In this document: positions 54,266 to 63,352 of the stretch, in pieces
Layout: every line of letters starts with the position of its first letter
Numbering within the stretch: position 1 is the first letter of the stretch
Source of the DNA: Pseudomonas alcaligenes
GTDB lineage: Bacteria; Pseudomonadota; Gammaproteobacteria; Pseudomonadales; Pseudomonadaceae
Assembly: GCF_014490745.1 (NCBI RefSeq)
Contig: NZ_LZEU01000001.1
Coordinates: 3,375,501-3,439,500, forward strand
Length of the DNA stretch: 64,000 nt
Direction: 5' to 3'
Program-made: the position numbers and the translations under genes
Notes under the pieces: generated by a model
The model's input: the letters and a program-made list of their open reading frames with translations, nothing else
What the model was told of the DNA's origin: nothing
Databases searched by the model: none

Positions 54266-56557
54266 TCAGGCCAGTTCGGCGCGCAGCTGGCGGGCCGCCG
54301 CCACCATGTTCACCAGCGCCGCTTCGGTCTCCGCCCAGCCACGGGTCTTCAGGCCGCAGTCCGGGTTGACCCATAGCCGCTCGGCCGGCACGTGGCGGGC
54401 CGCCCTCTGCAGCAGGCGCACCATCTCGCCGGTATCCGGCACCCGCGGCGAGTGGATGTCGTATACCCCCGGGCCGATCTCGTTGGGATAGTCGAAACGC
54501 TCGAAGGCCTCCAGCAGCTGCATGTCCGAGCGCGAGGTCTCGATGGTGATGACGTCGGCGTCCATGGCGGCGATCGACTCGATCACCTCGTTGAACTCGC
54601 TGTAGCACATGTGGGTGTGGATCTGCGTTTCGTCGCGCACGCCCGAGGCGCACAGGCGGAAGGCCTCGCTGGCCCAGGCAAGGTAGTCTTGCCAGTGCGC
54701 CTGGCGCAGCGGCAGGCCCTCGCGAAAGGCCGCCTCGTCGATCTGGATCACCTTGATCCCGGCGCGCTCCAGGTCGAGCACCTCGTCGCGGATGGCCAGG
54801 GCCAGCTGGCGCGCCTGCTGCTCGCGGGAAATATCGTCACGCGGGAACGACCACAGCAGCATGGTCACCGGGCCAGTCAGCATGCCCTTCATCAGTTTGC
54901 TGGTGCAGCCCTGGGCATAGCGGATCCAGTCCACCGTCATGGCGTGCGGGCGGCTCAGGTCACCGACGATCAGCGCCGGCTTCACACAGCGCGAACCGTA
55001 GCTCTGCACCCAGCCGAAACGGGTGAAGGCGTAGCCGTCGAGCTGTTCGGCGAAGTACTCGACCATGTCGTTGCGCTCGGCCTCGCCGTGCACCAGCACG
55101 TCCAGGCCCAGCTGCTCCTGGATGCTCACGGCATGACGGATCTCGTCGTGCATGGCCTCGGTGTACGCGGCGGCGGACAGCGTGCCGGCCTTGAACGCCT
55201 GGCGCGCCTGGCGGATCGCCGCTGTCTGCGGGAAGGAGCCGATGGTGGTGGTGGGGAATGGCGGCAGCTGCAGGCGCGCACGCTGCAGCTCGATACGGGT
55301 AGCGAACGGCGACTGGCGCTGGCTGTCGGCAGCTGTGATCGCCGCCAGACGCGCCTGCACGGCCGGCTTGTGGATACGCGCCGAGGCGGCGCGACTGGCC
55401 TGCACTGCCCGGCTCTCGGTCAGCGCGGCCTGCACCTCGGCGGCTTGCGGATCATTCAGTGCAGCGGCAAGCACGGCGACTTCGCGGCACTTCTGCACGG
55501 CGAAGGCCAGCCAGCTCTGCAGTTCGCTATCCAGCCGGTCTTCGCGGGTCAGATCGACCGGGCTGTGCAGCAGCGAACAGCTGGGCGCCAGCCACAGGCG
55601 GCTGCCCAGGCGCCCATGGGCCTCGCGCAGCACCTCCAGGGCCTTGTCCAGATCGGTGCGCCAGACATTGCGGCCGTTGACCACGCCGAGCGACAGCACC
55701 TTGTAGGCCGGCAGACGGTCGAGGATCGCCGGGAACTGTTCCGGGGCGCGTACCAGGTCGATATGCAGGCCATCCACCGGCAGGCCGGCGGCCAGGCCGA
55801 GGTTGTCTTCCAGGCCGGCGAAGTAGGTGGCGATCAGCTTGCGCCCCGGCTCGCGCTGGAGAATGTTGTAGGCACGCTCGAAGGCGTTCTTCCATGCCTG
55901 CGGCAGGTCGAGGGCGAGGATCGGCTCGTCGATCTGCACCCAGTCGATGCCTTGGGCCGCCAGGCGCTGGAGGATCTCGCCGTACACCGGCAGCAGGCGC
56001 TCGAGCAGCTCGAGCCGGTCGAACTCGCCGCCCTTGCATTTGCCCAGCCACAGGTAGGTCAGCGGGCCGATCAGCACCGGTTTGAGGTTGTGGCCCAGGG
56101 CCTGGCCCTCTGCTACTTCCTCGAACAGCTGCTCCCAGCTCAGGGCGAACTGCTGGTCGGCCGTGAATTCAGGCACCAGGTAGTGGTAGTTGCTATCGAA
56201 CCACTTGGTCAGCTCCTGGGCGTGGGCAGCGCCACAGCAGCTGTTCTGGCTGGCGCCGCGGGCCATGTCGAACAGGGTGTCCAGCCCCGGCTTGGCGCCA
56301 TGGCGGTGAAAGCGCTGGGGAATCACGCCGAAGGTCAGCGAGTGGGTCAGCACCTGGTCGTACCAGGCGAAGTCGCCGACCGGCAGCAGCTCGATACCGG
56401 CGTCCTGCTGCAGCTGCCAGTGGGCGGCACGCAATTCGCGGCCGACGCGGAGCAGGCCGGCTTCGTCGAGTTCGCCCTTCCAATGGGCTTCGAGGGCTTT
56501 CTTCAGTTCGCGGTCGCGGCCGATGCGCGGAAAGCCGAGGTTGTGGGCCAGTGCCAT
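54266..56557 (-). CDS. metE: Cobalamin-independent methionine synthase
   Basis: Transfers a methyl group from 5-methyltetrahydropteroyl-triglutamate to homocysteine. It is 763 residues, the normal length. N-terminal half starts [20 protein letters not shown]; the C-terminal barrel has the zinc site residues in [11 protein letters not shown] and the final [16 protein letters not shown] lies eight bases before ATG 56557. It is divergent from metR, with a MetR-like box between. Confidence 0.96.
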   Translation of the reverse strand: MALAHNLGFPRIGRDRELKKALEAHWKGELDEAGLLRVGRELRAAHWQLQQDAGIELLPVGDFAWYDQVLTHSLTFGVIPQRFHRHGAKPGLDTLFDMARGASQNSCCGAAHAQELTKWFDSNYHYLVPEFTADQQFALSWEQLFEEVAEGQALGHNLKPVLIGPLTYLWLGKCKGGEFDRLELLERLLPVYGEILQRLAAQGIDWVQIDEPILALDLPQAWKNAFERAYNILQREPGRKLIATYFAGLEDNLGLAAGLPVDGLHIDLVRAPEQFPAILDRLPAYKVLSLGVVNGRNVWRTDLDKALEVLREAHGRLGSRLWLAPSCSLLHSPVDLTREDRLDSELQSWLAFAVQKCREVAVLAAALNDPQAAEVQAALTESRAVQASRAASARIHKPAVQARLAAITAADSQRQSPFATRIELQRARLQLPPFPTTTIGSFPQTAAIRQARQAFKAGTLSAAAYTEAMHDEIRHAVSIQEQLGLDVLVHGEAERNDMVEYFAEQLDGYAFTRFGWVQSYGSRCVKPALIVGDLSRPHAMTVDWIRYAQGCTSKLMKGMLTGPVTMLLWSFPRDDISREQQARQLALAIRDEVLDLERAGIKVIQIDEAAFREGLPLRQAHWQDYLAWASEAFRLCASGVRDETQIHTHMCYSEFNEVIESIAAMDADVITIETSRSDMQLLEAFERFDYPNEIGPGVYDIHSPRVPDTGEMVRLLQRAARHVPAERLWVNPDCGLKTRGWAETEAALVNMVAAARQLRAELA

Positions 56558-56609
56558 GAGTTCATCTCCTTGTGCGTGGATGGCGTCATTCTCGACAGCC
56601 AGCCACACA

Positions 56610-56622
56610 TGAGACAAACTCA
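56610..56622. promoter_or_regulatory. Probable MetR box of metE
   Basis: TGAG-ACAAA-CTCA has the spacing of the MetR consensus TGAA-N5-TTCA, with one symmetrical change. It lies 53 bp upstream of the metE ATG. Confidence 0.5.
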
Positions 56623-56661
56623 ACATATTCTTGATGAACGATAGTTTTACTCACGATACTC

Positions 56662-56711
56662 GTAGGGCGGGTGAAACCCGCGTATCCCTTCGCGGCTTTC
56701 ACCCGCCCTAC
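56662..56711. repeat. REP-type palindrome, family A
   Basis: GTAGGGCGGGTGAAACCCGC to CGCGGCTTTCACCCGCCCTAC. It sits inside the metE-metR control region, 27 bp before the metR ATG, an unusual place because REP elements normally avoid divergent promoters. Confidence 0.75.
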
Positions 56712-56737
56712 GCATGCCATTCAACAACGAGGCCCGC

Positions 56738-57655
56738 ATGCTGGAAATCCGCCATCTGAAAACCCTGCATGCGCTGCGTGAGGCCGACAGCCTGGTGGAG
56801 GCCGCCGAGCGCCTGCACCTGACCCAGTCGGCGCTATCGCACCAGTTCAAGGAGCTGGAAGAACGCTTAGGGATGCAGCTGTTCGTGCGCAAGACCAAGC
56901 CGGTGCGCTTCACCAGCGCCGGCCTGCGCCTGCTGCAACTGGCCGACTCGCTGCTGCCGCAACTGCGCGGCGCCGAGCGCGACCTGGCGCGCCTGGCCGG
57001 CGGTACGGCAGGCCGCCTGCACATGGCCATCGAATGCCACAGCTGCTTCCAGTGGCTGATGCCGACCATCGACCAGTTCCGCGATGCCTGGCCGGAAGTC
57101 GAGCTGGATCTGGCCTCGGGCTTCTCCTTCGCCCCGCTGCCGGCCCTGGCCCGCGGCGACCTCGACCTGGTGGTGACTAGCGACCCGCTGGAGCTGGCCG
57201 GCATCACCTACGTGCCGCTATTCACCTACGAGGCCATGCTGGCGGTGGCCAACCAGCATCCGCTGGCCGGCAAGCCCTACATAGTGCCGGAAGACCTGGC
57301 CCGGGAAACCCTGATCACCTACCCGGTGGAACGCGATCGCCTGGACATCTTCACCCGCTTCCTCGAACCGGCCGACGTCGAACCGGCGCAGGTGCGTACC
57401 TCGGAACTGACGGTGATGATGATGCAGCTGGTGGCCAGCGGCCGCGGCGTGTGCGGCCTGCCCAACTGGGCGCTGCACGAGTACAGCTCGCGCGGCTACG
57501 TGACCGCCAAGCGCCTGGGCGACAAGGGTCTGTTCGCCACCCTGTACGCCGGCATCCGCGCCGACATGCTGGACGCGCCATTCATGCGCGACTTCCTGCT
57601 GACGGCCAAGGACACCTCCTTCGCCAACCTCGAAGGGGTCAGCGTGGCGCGCTAG
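56738..57655 (+). CDS. metR: LysR-type regulator MetR
   Basis: A 305-residue activator of metE and related genes with homocysteine as co-effector. The HTH is in residues 1-60 (LEIRHLKTLHALREADSLVE, LTQSALSHQFKELEERLG). The C-terminal effector domain includes HSCFQWLMPTIDQF. The start at 56738 has GAGG six bases upstream and gives the usual length; ATG 56714 would place the start just after the REP element. Confidence 0.93.
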   Translation: MLEIRHLKTLHALREADSLVEAAERLHLTQSALSHQFKELEERLGMQLFVRKTKPVRFTSAGLRLLQLADSLLPQLRGAERDLARLAGGTAGRLHMAIECHSCFQWLMPTIDQFRDAWPEVELDLASGFSFAPLPALARGDLDLVVTSDPLELAGITYVPLFTYEAMLAVANQHPLAGKPYIVPEDLARETLITYPVERDRLDIFTRFLEPADVEPAQVRTSELTVMMMQLVASGRGVCGLPNWALHEYSSRGYVTAKRLGDKGLFATLYAGIRADMLDAPFMRDFLLTAKDTSFANLEGVSVAR

Positions 57656-57662
57656 CGCGCCC

Positions 57663-57926
57663 TCAGTTCTCGCTGCAACCGCCGCCCAGTACCAGATACT
57701 CCAGGTTGTGCACCTGGCCCTGGTGATCCTCGTAGGTCATCACCACCGGCACCACGCCGCACTCATTCGACACATCGCTGCGGGCCAGCACCCGTGCGAC
57801 GTCCAGCTGCATGCCGTAGTGGTAGTGCTCGGTTGGTGTATCGCTGGCCACGGTTTCATCGCCAGAAGCCGCCGCGAAGGCGCAGGAAGACAGGCCGGCC
57901 AGAATCAGCAGGGCAAAGCTTTTCAT
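57663..57926 (-). CDS. DUF2790 small exported protein
   Basis: An 87-residue protein with a signal peptide (about residues 1-19, ending FAA). The mature part, HYHYGMQLDVARVLARSDVS then CGVVPVVMTYEDHQGQ, is the DUF2790 pattern common in Pseudomonas. Two cysteines (CGVV and GGCSEN) may form a disulfide. Function unknown. It converges on metR with an eight-base gap. Confidence 0.83.
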   Translation of the reverse strand: MKSFALLILAGLSSCAFAAASGDETVASDTPTEHYHYGMQLDVARVLARSDVSNECGVVPVVMTYEDHQGQVHNLEYLVLGGGCSEN

Positions 57927-58108
57927 TGATTGCTCTCGAAAACAGGAAGGGATGGCAGCAGCAGCCAGTTCGACAAAGATCGTGGCCTTGTCGTGAAACC
58001 GCCTGGCTGCCGGCTGCGGGGCCATTTTAAAAAGGCCCGCCGGGGCGATACAGGCAGGCCGGGCTGAAGGACTCTTGCGGCTCAGGCAACAATGCCGCAG
58101 CAGCCCTT

Positions 58109-58363
58109 AGAACCTGTTTACGATCTTCTGAATTAGAGCCAGACAAGGACAAACGACCAGCGGGAGTAACAGCCGCAGGCTGGCCCGAAGGGTGAGCACC
58201 AGCGAATCGAGTGGCCGAAAAAGCGCAGTTTACGCAGTGTAAATGAGCATGACTCGTTGCACTCGCCCTACGGGCCGCGCTAAAGCGCGTTAGCGGCAAG
58301 CCACTTGTTGAGGCCACTTTTAACGCGGTATGGCCGCGAGTCAGGAGATCGTAAACAGGTTCT
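58109..58363. mobile_element. Miniature inverted-repeat transposable element (MITE), 255 bp
   Basis: Terminal inverted repeats AGAACCTGTTTACGATCT are perfect over 18 bp (58109-58126 and 58346-58363). The inside has no open frame of note and contains a smaller palindrome (GCCGCGCTAAAGCGCGTTAGCGGC region). Its right end supplies one base of the clsB stop codon. A clear target-site duplication was not found. Together with 57927-58108, where I see nothing, this fills the gap between DUF2790 and clsB. Confidence 0.8.
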
Positions 58364-59523
58364 CAGCGACGCCGGTCGAGCAGGTTCACCACCAGCCGAT
58401 CCAGCCAGCCCCACAGGTACTGGCGCAGGCGCTTGAGCAGAGGCCGCTGGTGCCAGTCCTGCAGGGTGATCTCGCGGCTGTCGGCGAAGTCCTGGATGAA
58501 GCAGTCGCCCACCGCCAGGGTCAGGCCCGGGTCGAGCGCCTCCAGGTTGGCGTCGAGGTTGAAGCGCAGGTTCCAGTGGTCGAAGTTGCACGAGCCGACG
58601 CTGACCCAGTCGTCCACCAGCACCATCTTCAGGTGCAGAAAGCGCGGCTGGTACTCGAAGATGCGCACGCCGGCCTTCAGCAGCTTGGGGTAGTAGCGCT
58701 GGCCGGCAAAGCGGATCGGTGGGTGGTCGGTGTTGCGCCCGGTGAGCAGCAGGCGCACTTCCACCCCGCGCTGCGCTGCCTTGATCAGGTGGCGGCGCAC
58801 CTTGCGACTGGGCAGGAAGTACGGCGTGGCCAGCCAGACCCGGCGTTTGGCGTGGGCGGTGCTGCGCAGCAGCGACTGGACGATGTCCAGGTGCTGGCGT
58901 GCGTTGGCGTAGGCCAGCCGGCCCATGCCCTGCCCCGCCGCCGGGCTGGGCGGCAGGTGGGCCAGGCCCGGCGCCTGCATCGGCTGCCAGGGGCGCTGGT
59001 CGGCGCAGCAGGCCTGCCACTGGTAGTCGAAGATCAGCCGCCAGTGCGCCACCAGCGGCCCCTCGATGCGCACCATCACCTCGTGCCAGGCGCTCTGTTC
59101 GGCCTCTGGCGTCCAGAACTCATCGGTGGCGCCGGTGCCGCCGACGAAGGCGCAGCTGTCGTCCACCACCAGGATCTTGCGGTGGTCGCGGAACAGGTTG
59201 CGCAGGCCATGGCGCCAGCGCAGCGGGTTGTACAGGCGCAGCTGCACGCCGGCCTCGCCCAGCTGGCTGCGCAAAGCCGCGCCCAGGCCCTGGCAACCGA
59301 AATCGTCGAACAGGCAGCAGACCTCGACGCCGCGCCGCGCCGCCGCACCCAGGGCCGCGACCAGTAGCGTACAGCAGGCGCCGTCTTCGGCCAGGTACAG
59401 CTCCAGGGCCACGCGCCGCTCGGCCCGGGCAATCGCAGCCAGCATGGCGGGAAAGAAGGCCGGGCCATCGACCAGCAGTTCGAAACGGTTGCCGGACTTC
59501 CAGGGGAAGATCGCGCCGGTCAT
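58363..59523 (-). CDS. clsB: Cardiolipin synthase ClsB-like phospholipase D protein
   Basis: A 386-residue member of the phospholipase D superfamily that joins phosphatidyl groups to make cardiolipin. Two HKD motifs are visible: HRKILVVDD (His114, Lys116, Asp121) and HLKMVLVDD (about 298-306). No N-terminal membrane helices, as in ClsB rather than ClsA. The start overlaps the YceI gene stop by four bases. Its stop codon ends exactly in the terminal base of the MITE, so the C-terminus may have been changed by the insertion. Confidence 0.86.
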   Translation of the reverse strand: MTGAIFPWKSGNRFELLVDGPAFFPAMLAAIARAERRVALELYLAEDGACCTLLVAALGAAARRGVEVCCLFDDFGCQGLGAALRSQLGEAGVQLRLYNPLRWRHGLRNLFRDHRKILVVDDSCAFVGGTGATDEFWTPEAEQSAWHEVMVRIEGPLVAHWRLIFDYQWQACCADQRPWQPMQAPGLAHLPPSPAAGQGMGRLAYANARQHLDIVQSLLRSTAHAKRRVWLATPYFLPSRKVRRHLIKAAQRGVEVRLLLTGRNTDHPPIRFAGQRYYPKLLKAGVRIFEYQPRFLHLKMVLVDDWVSVGSCNFDHWNLRFNLDANLEALDPGLTLAVGDCFIQDFADSREITLQDWHQRPLLKRLRQYLWGWLDRLVVNLLDRRR

Positions 59524-60107
59524 CGCTCGGTGAAGATCAGCACGGCGCCCACCGGCACCGACAGGCTGATGGAGTCCAGCCGGGCCAACTGGCGCAACTG
59601 CTCGACAGCACCATCCAGACCGAAGTCGCCGGCATTGAGCACCAGCGGCGCCAGGGTCACCACCTGGAAGCGCTGCTCGTCCAGGCGGGTCGCCAGCAGC
59701 TCGGCCATGTAGCCGTGCTTGCGGCCGTGGATTTCCACCTGAATCGGCAGCTGCAGCTCGAGCTGGGCGCCAGGCGCCAGGTCGGTGATCAGGCCCAGAT
59801 CGAGCTTGGCCATGACCTGCGCCTCGGCAAAGCGCTCGACTTCGAACAGCTGGCTGCGCAGGCGCTCGTCGCGCAGCGGAATGCCGGTGCTCACCGAATC
59901 CAGTTCGATGCGCAGACGCGCCGCGCCCTGGTCGTCGACCTTGCCGTGCAGGGTGAGGAAGCGGTGCACCTCGGAGAAGTTGCCGGCCTTGGTGGAAATG
60001 AACGACAGGCGCGAGGACTCGTTGTCCAGGTACCAGCCGGCCTGCGCCGGCAGGGCCAGGCAGGCGGCAAGCAGGGCGCTACTGAAGAGGGAAAGAAGCT
60101 TGGCCAT
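59520..60107 (-). CDS. YceI-family periplasmic lipid-binding protein
   Basis: A 195-residue protein with signal peptide 1-23 (ending AQA). Mature protein begins GWYLDNESSRLSFISTKAGN, the YceI lipocalin-like pattern, and has a conserved EVHRF. YceI proteins bind isoprenoid lipids in the periplasm; the coupling to a cardiolipin synthase gene suggests an envelope-lipid role (inference). A REPIN lies upstream. Confidence 0.87.
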   Translation of the reverse strand: MAKLLSLFSSALLAACLALPAQAGWYLDNESSRLSFISTKAGNFSEVHRFLTLHGKVDDQGAARLRIELDSVSTGIPLRDERLRSQLFEVERFAEAQVMAKLDLGLITDLAPGAQLELQLPIQVEIHGRKHGYMAELLATRLDEQRFQVVTLAPLVLNAGDFGLDGAVEQLRQLARLDSISLSVPVGAVLIFTER

Positions 60108-60223
60108 GGGCTCACTTGTGTTGCGGTTTGAGCGCAACGATAGCGGCACGGGCCGGCCTTGCCAAACCTTGGCTGATGCCCCTCGTGGCCAACCGCCCCT
60201 GAGTACTGCAGCTGCCTCGCCCT

Positions 60224-60321
60224 GGATTCCCGCCTGCGCGGGAATGACGAGCAAAAGCAAACTCCAGCGAGCCTAGCGGGCCTGAGCTGCACAACCGTCA
60301 TTCCCGCGCAGGCGGGAATCC
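60224..60321. repeat. REPIN: inverted pair of family B REP palindromes
   Basis: Elements at 60224-60249 and 60296-60321, in the same head-to-head order as at 53172-53253 but with 46 bp between. It fills most of the 287-bp gap between the YceI gene and the next minus-strand gene. Confidence 0.8.
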
Positions 60322-60394
60322 AGCTTGGCAACGAGCAGAGTGAGGATGTCGTACGACGCACAATCGGACATGGCCGCAGGCCTTGATCCGCAGC

Positions 60395-60727
60395 CTACGG
60401 CAGCGGGTCGGCCTGCGGTTGCAGCTGGCAACCCTCGCGCGGGCTGATCCAGGCCGCGGTCTGGGTACTGCCCAGGCCGCGCGCGGTCACCCGCTTGTGC
60501 GCCGCGTCGTCGAGGAAGGCGCTAAGCGGCAGGTACTGCTTGACGTAGCCCGCGCAGTAGTCGGCCGAGCTACCTGCGACATAGCGGCAGGAGCAGTATT
60601 CCTTGGCCGAGTAGGCACCGACTATGCCGGGGAAGGCCGCCAGGTGCACACGGTTGCTCCAGGCCAGCAGGGCCAGGCCGAGCGCCAGCAGGAGGAAGGC
60701 GGAAAGGAACGGACGGCGCTTGATCAT
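60395..60727 (-). CDS. Small membrane-anchored protein of unknown function
   Basis: A 110-residue protein with one N-terminal membrane helix (residues 7-24) and an outside domain with four cysteines (YCSCRYV, ADYCAGY, REGCQL), which may form disulfides. No family recognised. Its start overlaps the stop of the serine hydrolase gene by four bases, so the two are made together. Confidence 0.7.
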   Translation of the reverse strand: MIKRRPFLSAFLLLALGLALLAWSNRVHLAAFPGIVGAYSAKEYCSCRYVAGSSADYCAGYVKQYLPLSAFLDDAAHKRVTARGLGSTQTAAWISPREGCQLQPQADPLP

Positions 60728-61839
60728 GGCTGTTCTCCGGCGAAGGCGGCCAGGGCGCGCTTGAGCAGTTCGTTGTGGCTGTAGCTGCCGTCGCGGTCAT
60801 CGGCGTAGCGCACGATCACCAGCTTCTGCTGCGGCAGCACGTAGAGTGCCTGGCCCCAGTGGCCGAGGGCGGCGAAGGTCGACTCCGGAGCATCGGCCCA
60901 GGGCTTGGCGGTATTCGCCAGGCTCACGTTGAGCCACCACTGCCCACCGGGCACCGCCTCCCCCGGCTTCTCCGGATTGGGCTGGTAGTTGGCGAACGGC
61001 GTGCGGTTGAACGCCACCCAGGCCGCCGGCACCACCTGGCGCTCACCCCAGCGCCCGTCGTGCTGCATCATCAGGCCGACCCGGGCCAGGTCGCGGGCAC
61101 TCAGGTAGGCGTAGGACGAAGCGACGAAGGTGCCGCTGGCATCGCGTTCCCACACCGCCGAGGTGATTCCCAGCGGTTCGAACAGCGCCGTCCAGGGGTA
61201 ATCGCGGTAGGCCGCCTCGCCGAGCATCTGCTTGAGGCTGGCGGCCAGCACGTTGCTGTCGCCGCTGGAATAGCGGAAACGCGTGCCGGGCAGCGCATCC
61301 AGCTGGTGGCCGGCGGCGAAGGCCGCCATGTCGGTACGGCCGCGGGTGTAGAGCATGGCCACCACCGAGGATTTCAGCGGCGCGTATTCGTAGTCTTCCT
61401 GCCAGTTGAGGCCTGAGGCCCAGTTGAGCAGGTGGCCCATCTTCACCTCCGGATGGGCGGTGAATGGCGGGTAGTGCTTGGCCACCGGGTCGTCGAGCTG
61501 GAAGCGCCCTTCGCCATAGGCCACGCCCAGCACGCTGGCGAACAGGCTTTTGCTGATCGACCAGGCCAGGTGCGGGGTCTGTGCATTGTTCGGCCCGGCA
61601 TAGCGCTCGTACACCAGCACGCCGTCCTTGATCACCAGCAGCGCGTCGGTGCGCACACCTTTGCGGGTGGCGTCGTCACGGGCGGGAAAGGCGTAGCTTT
61701 CCAGCGCTGCAATGGCCGGGCTGGGCGCGGCGGTTTGGGTAGTCCAGTCGGCAGCGGGCCAGCTTTCCGCCAGCGCCTGGCTGGCGGCGAGGCAGCACAG
61801 GCCGGTCAGGCTCAGGCGGCGCAATAGGGCAAGCGACAT
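60724..61839 (-). CDS. Serine hydrolase, beta-lactamase (class C) family, exported
   Basis: A 371-residue protein with a signal peptide (residues 1-24, ending ALA). SISK is the catalytic Ser-x-x-Lys, RYSSGDSN the Tyr motif, and the last third has a HWGQ in place of the usual KTG. It resembles 6-aminohexanoate-dimer hydrolase/esterase EstB-like proteins rather than true beta-lactamases. Substrate unknown. First gene of a pair with the 110-residue protein. Confidence 0.85.
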   Translation of the reverse strand: MSLALLRRLSLTGLCCLAASQALAESWPAADWTTQTAAPSPAIAALESYAFPARDDATRKGVRTDALLVIKDGVLVYERYAGPNNAQTPHLAWSISKSLFASVLGVAYGEGRFQLDDPVAKHYPPFTAHPEVKMGHLLNWASGLNWQEDYEYAPLKSSVVAMLYTRGRTDMAAFAAGHQLDALPGTRFRYSSGDSNVLAASLKQMLGEAAYRDYPWTALFEPLGITSAVWERDASGTFVASSYAYLSARDLARVGLMMQHDGRWGERQVVPAAWVAFNRTPFANYQPNPEKPGEAVPGGQWWLNVSLANTAKPWADAPESTFAALGHWGQALYVLPQQKLVIVRYADDRDGSYSHNELLKRALAAFAGEQP

Positions 61840-61933
61840 CGGGCACTCTCATGGCAGCGGAAAGGCCAGACCCTAGCACGCTACAGATGACCGACAACAT
61901 GTCCAAAACGGACGAAATACGAACCGCCTTGGC

Positions 61934-62719
61934 TCAATCGGGCAAGCGATAGTCCTGCTGGGTCATCAGGTCGAGGCCGCATTCCAGATGCTCGATCCAG
62001 TCGAGGAAGGCGTTGATCATCGCCTCGCCGACAAAGGGCCGGCCGTGCTGCGGCACGATCATCGCCACATCCATCTCGCGCACCATCTGTGCCCAGAAGC
62101 GGCAGGCCTTGTTGCTGGCCATGTAGCGGCGATGGAAGCCGGCCATGTTGGGGATGTGGTTGACGAAGTCGATCACCGGGCTGGCGTCGTCCACCAGCGA
62201 GGCGCCCATGTCGCCGGAGAAGAGGATCTTGCTCACCGGGTCGTACAGCTGGAAGTTGCCCACCGAGTGGAGGAAGTGCGCCGGCACCGCCTTCAGCTGG
62301 CACTGGCCGAGGGTGAAGCTCTGCCCGCGATCCGGCAGGGCGATGATGCGGTCGTAGGTGCAGATGCCGTGGCTCAGGGCCAGGTAGTTGGCGGTGAGGT
62401 GCGGCAGAAAGCGCGCCCACAGCTTGGAGCAGATCACCCGCGCGCGGGTGTGCAGCAGCCACTTGTCCAGCGAGGCGATGATGTCCGGATCCTGGTGCGA
62501 GGCGAAGATGTAGGTCAGCGCCTGTACCGGGATGTGCTTGGACAGCTCCAGCGACAGCGGCGTGTAGGTCAGGTCACCGCCCGGATCGAGCAGCAGGTAC
62601 TGCTCGTGGTCGGTGATCAGGAACTGGTTGGATTGCACTCCCTCGCCGCTGACCAGGTCATCGAACATCAGGCATTGGTGGCTGCCGTTATCAAACAGCA
62701 CGATGGGCTCGCGGCGCAT
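61934..62719 (-). CDS. Metallo-beta-lactamase-fold protein of the di-iron ODP type
   Basis: A 261-residue protein whose metal motif is HQDPD rather than HxHxDH, followed by HFLHSVGN, GDMGASL and PQHGR. This is the oxygen-binding di-iron domain pattern found in flavodiiron proteins and in the FprA-like sensors, not the zinc lactamase type. GAGG lies six bases before the ATG at 62719. No flavodoxin domain is attached, so its redox partner is unknown. Confidence 0.8.
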   Translation of the reverse strand: MRREPIVLFDNGSHQCLMFDDLVSGEGVQSNQFLITDHEQYLLLDPGGDLTYTPLSLELSKHIPVQALTYIFASHQDPDIIASLDKWLLHTRARVICSKLWARFLPHLTANYLALSHGICTYDRIIALPDRGQSFTLGQCQLKAVPAHFLHSVGNFQLYDPVSKILFSGDMGASLVDDASPVIDFVNHIPNMAGFHRRYMASNKACRFWAQMVREMDVAMIVPQHGRPFVGEAMINAFLDWIEHLECGLDLMTQQDYRLPD

Positions 62720-62818
62720 GGAAACCTCACTGAAAAATCGCGAGGCGACCATAACCGCAGCCCGGCATGACCTCACTGACCTGGATCAAGCCACAGGGCT
62801 AAATCCACCCATAGCGGC

Positions 62819-63352
62819 TCAAGTCTTGCGCAGCATGCTGGCCAGTACAGCGTCCCGGCGGATCAGGCCATGGAACAAGCCAGCAGCCAGATGCAGCAAA
62901 ACGCAGGCGAACAGCCCGTAGGCCAGGTAGCCGTGCGCTGCACGCAGTAGCGCGTAAAGATCGGCATCGCGAGGGGCAATGGCCGGCACCACCCAGCCGC
63001 CCAGTACCAGCGGGTAACCACCCGCGCCCTGCATGGCCCAGCCAAGCAGCGGCAGGGCCAGCATCAGCAGGTACAGCAGCACATGGGACAGCTGCGCCAG
63101 GCGCTGCTGCCAAGCAGGCATATCCGCCGGCAAGGCCGGAATCGGCTGACGCAGGCGCACGACGATACGCAGTGCCAGCAACCCCAGCAGAACCAGGCCC
63201 AGCGGCTTGTGCAGGGCCACCAACTGCGACTGCCAGGGCGACAGGCTGCTGACCATGCCTACCCCGATGAACAGCATGGCCAGGATCAGCAGCGCCATCA
63301 GCCAGTGCAGCAGACGCGCCAGGGGACTGAACGAGGTAACGGCAGGCTTCAT
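62819..63352 (-). CDS. Cytochrome b561 family protein
   Basis: A 177-residue inner-membrane diheme protein with four helices. Heme-ligand histidines are in ARLLHWLMALL, VALHKPLGLVLL, AAHGYLAYG and VLLHLAAGLFH. Its start overlaps the stop of the catalase-type peroxidase by four bases, so it probably feeds electrons to that enzyme from the quinone pool (inference). Confidence 0.87.
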   Translation of the reverse strand: MKPAVTSFSPLARLLHWLMALLILAMLFIGVGMVSSLSPWQSQLVALHKPLGLVLLGLLALRIVVRLRQPIPALPADMPAWQQRLAQLSHVLLYLLMLALPLLGWAMQGAGGYPLVLGGWVVPAIAPRDADLYALLRAAHGYLAYGLFACVLLHLAAGLFHGLIRRDAVLASMLRKT

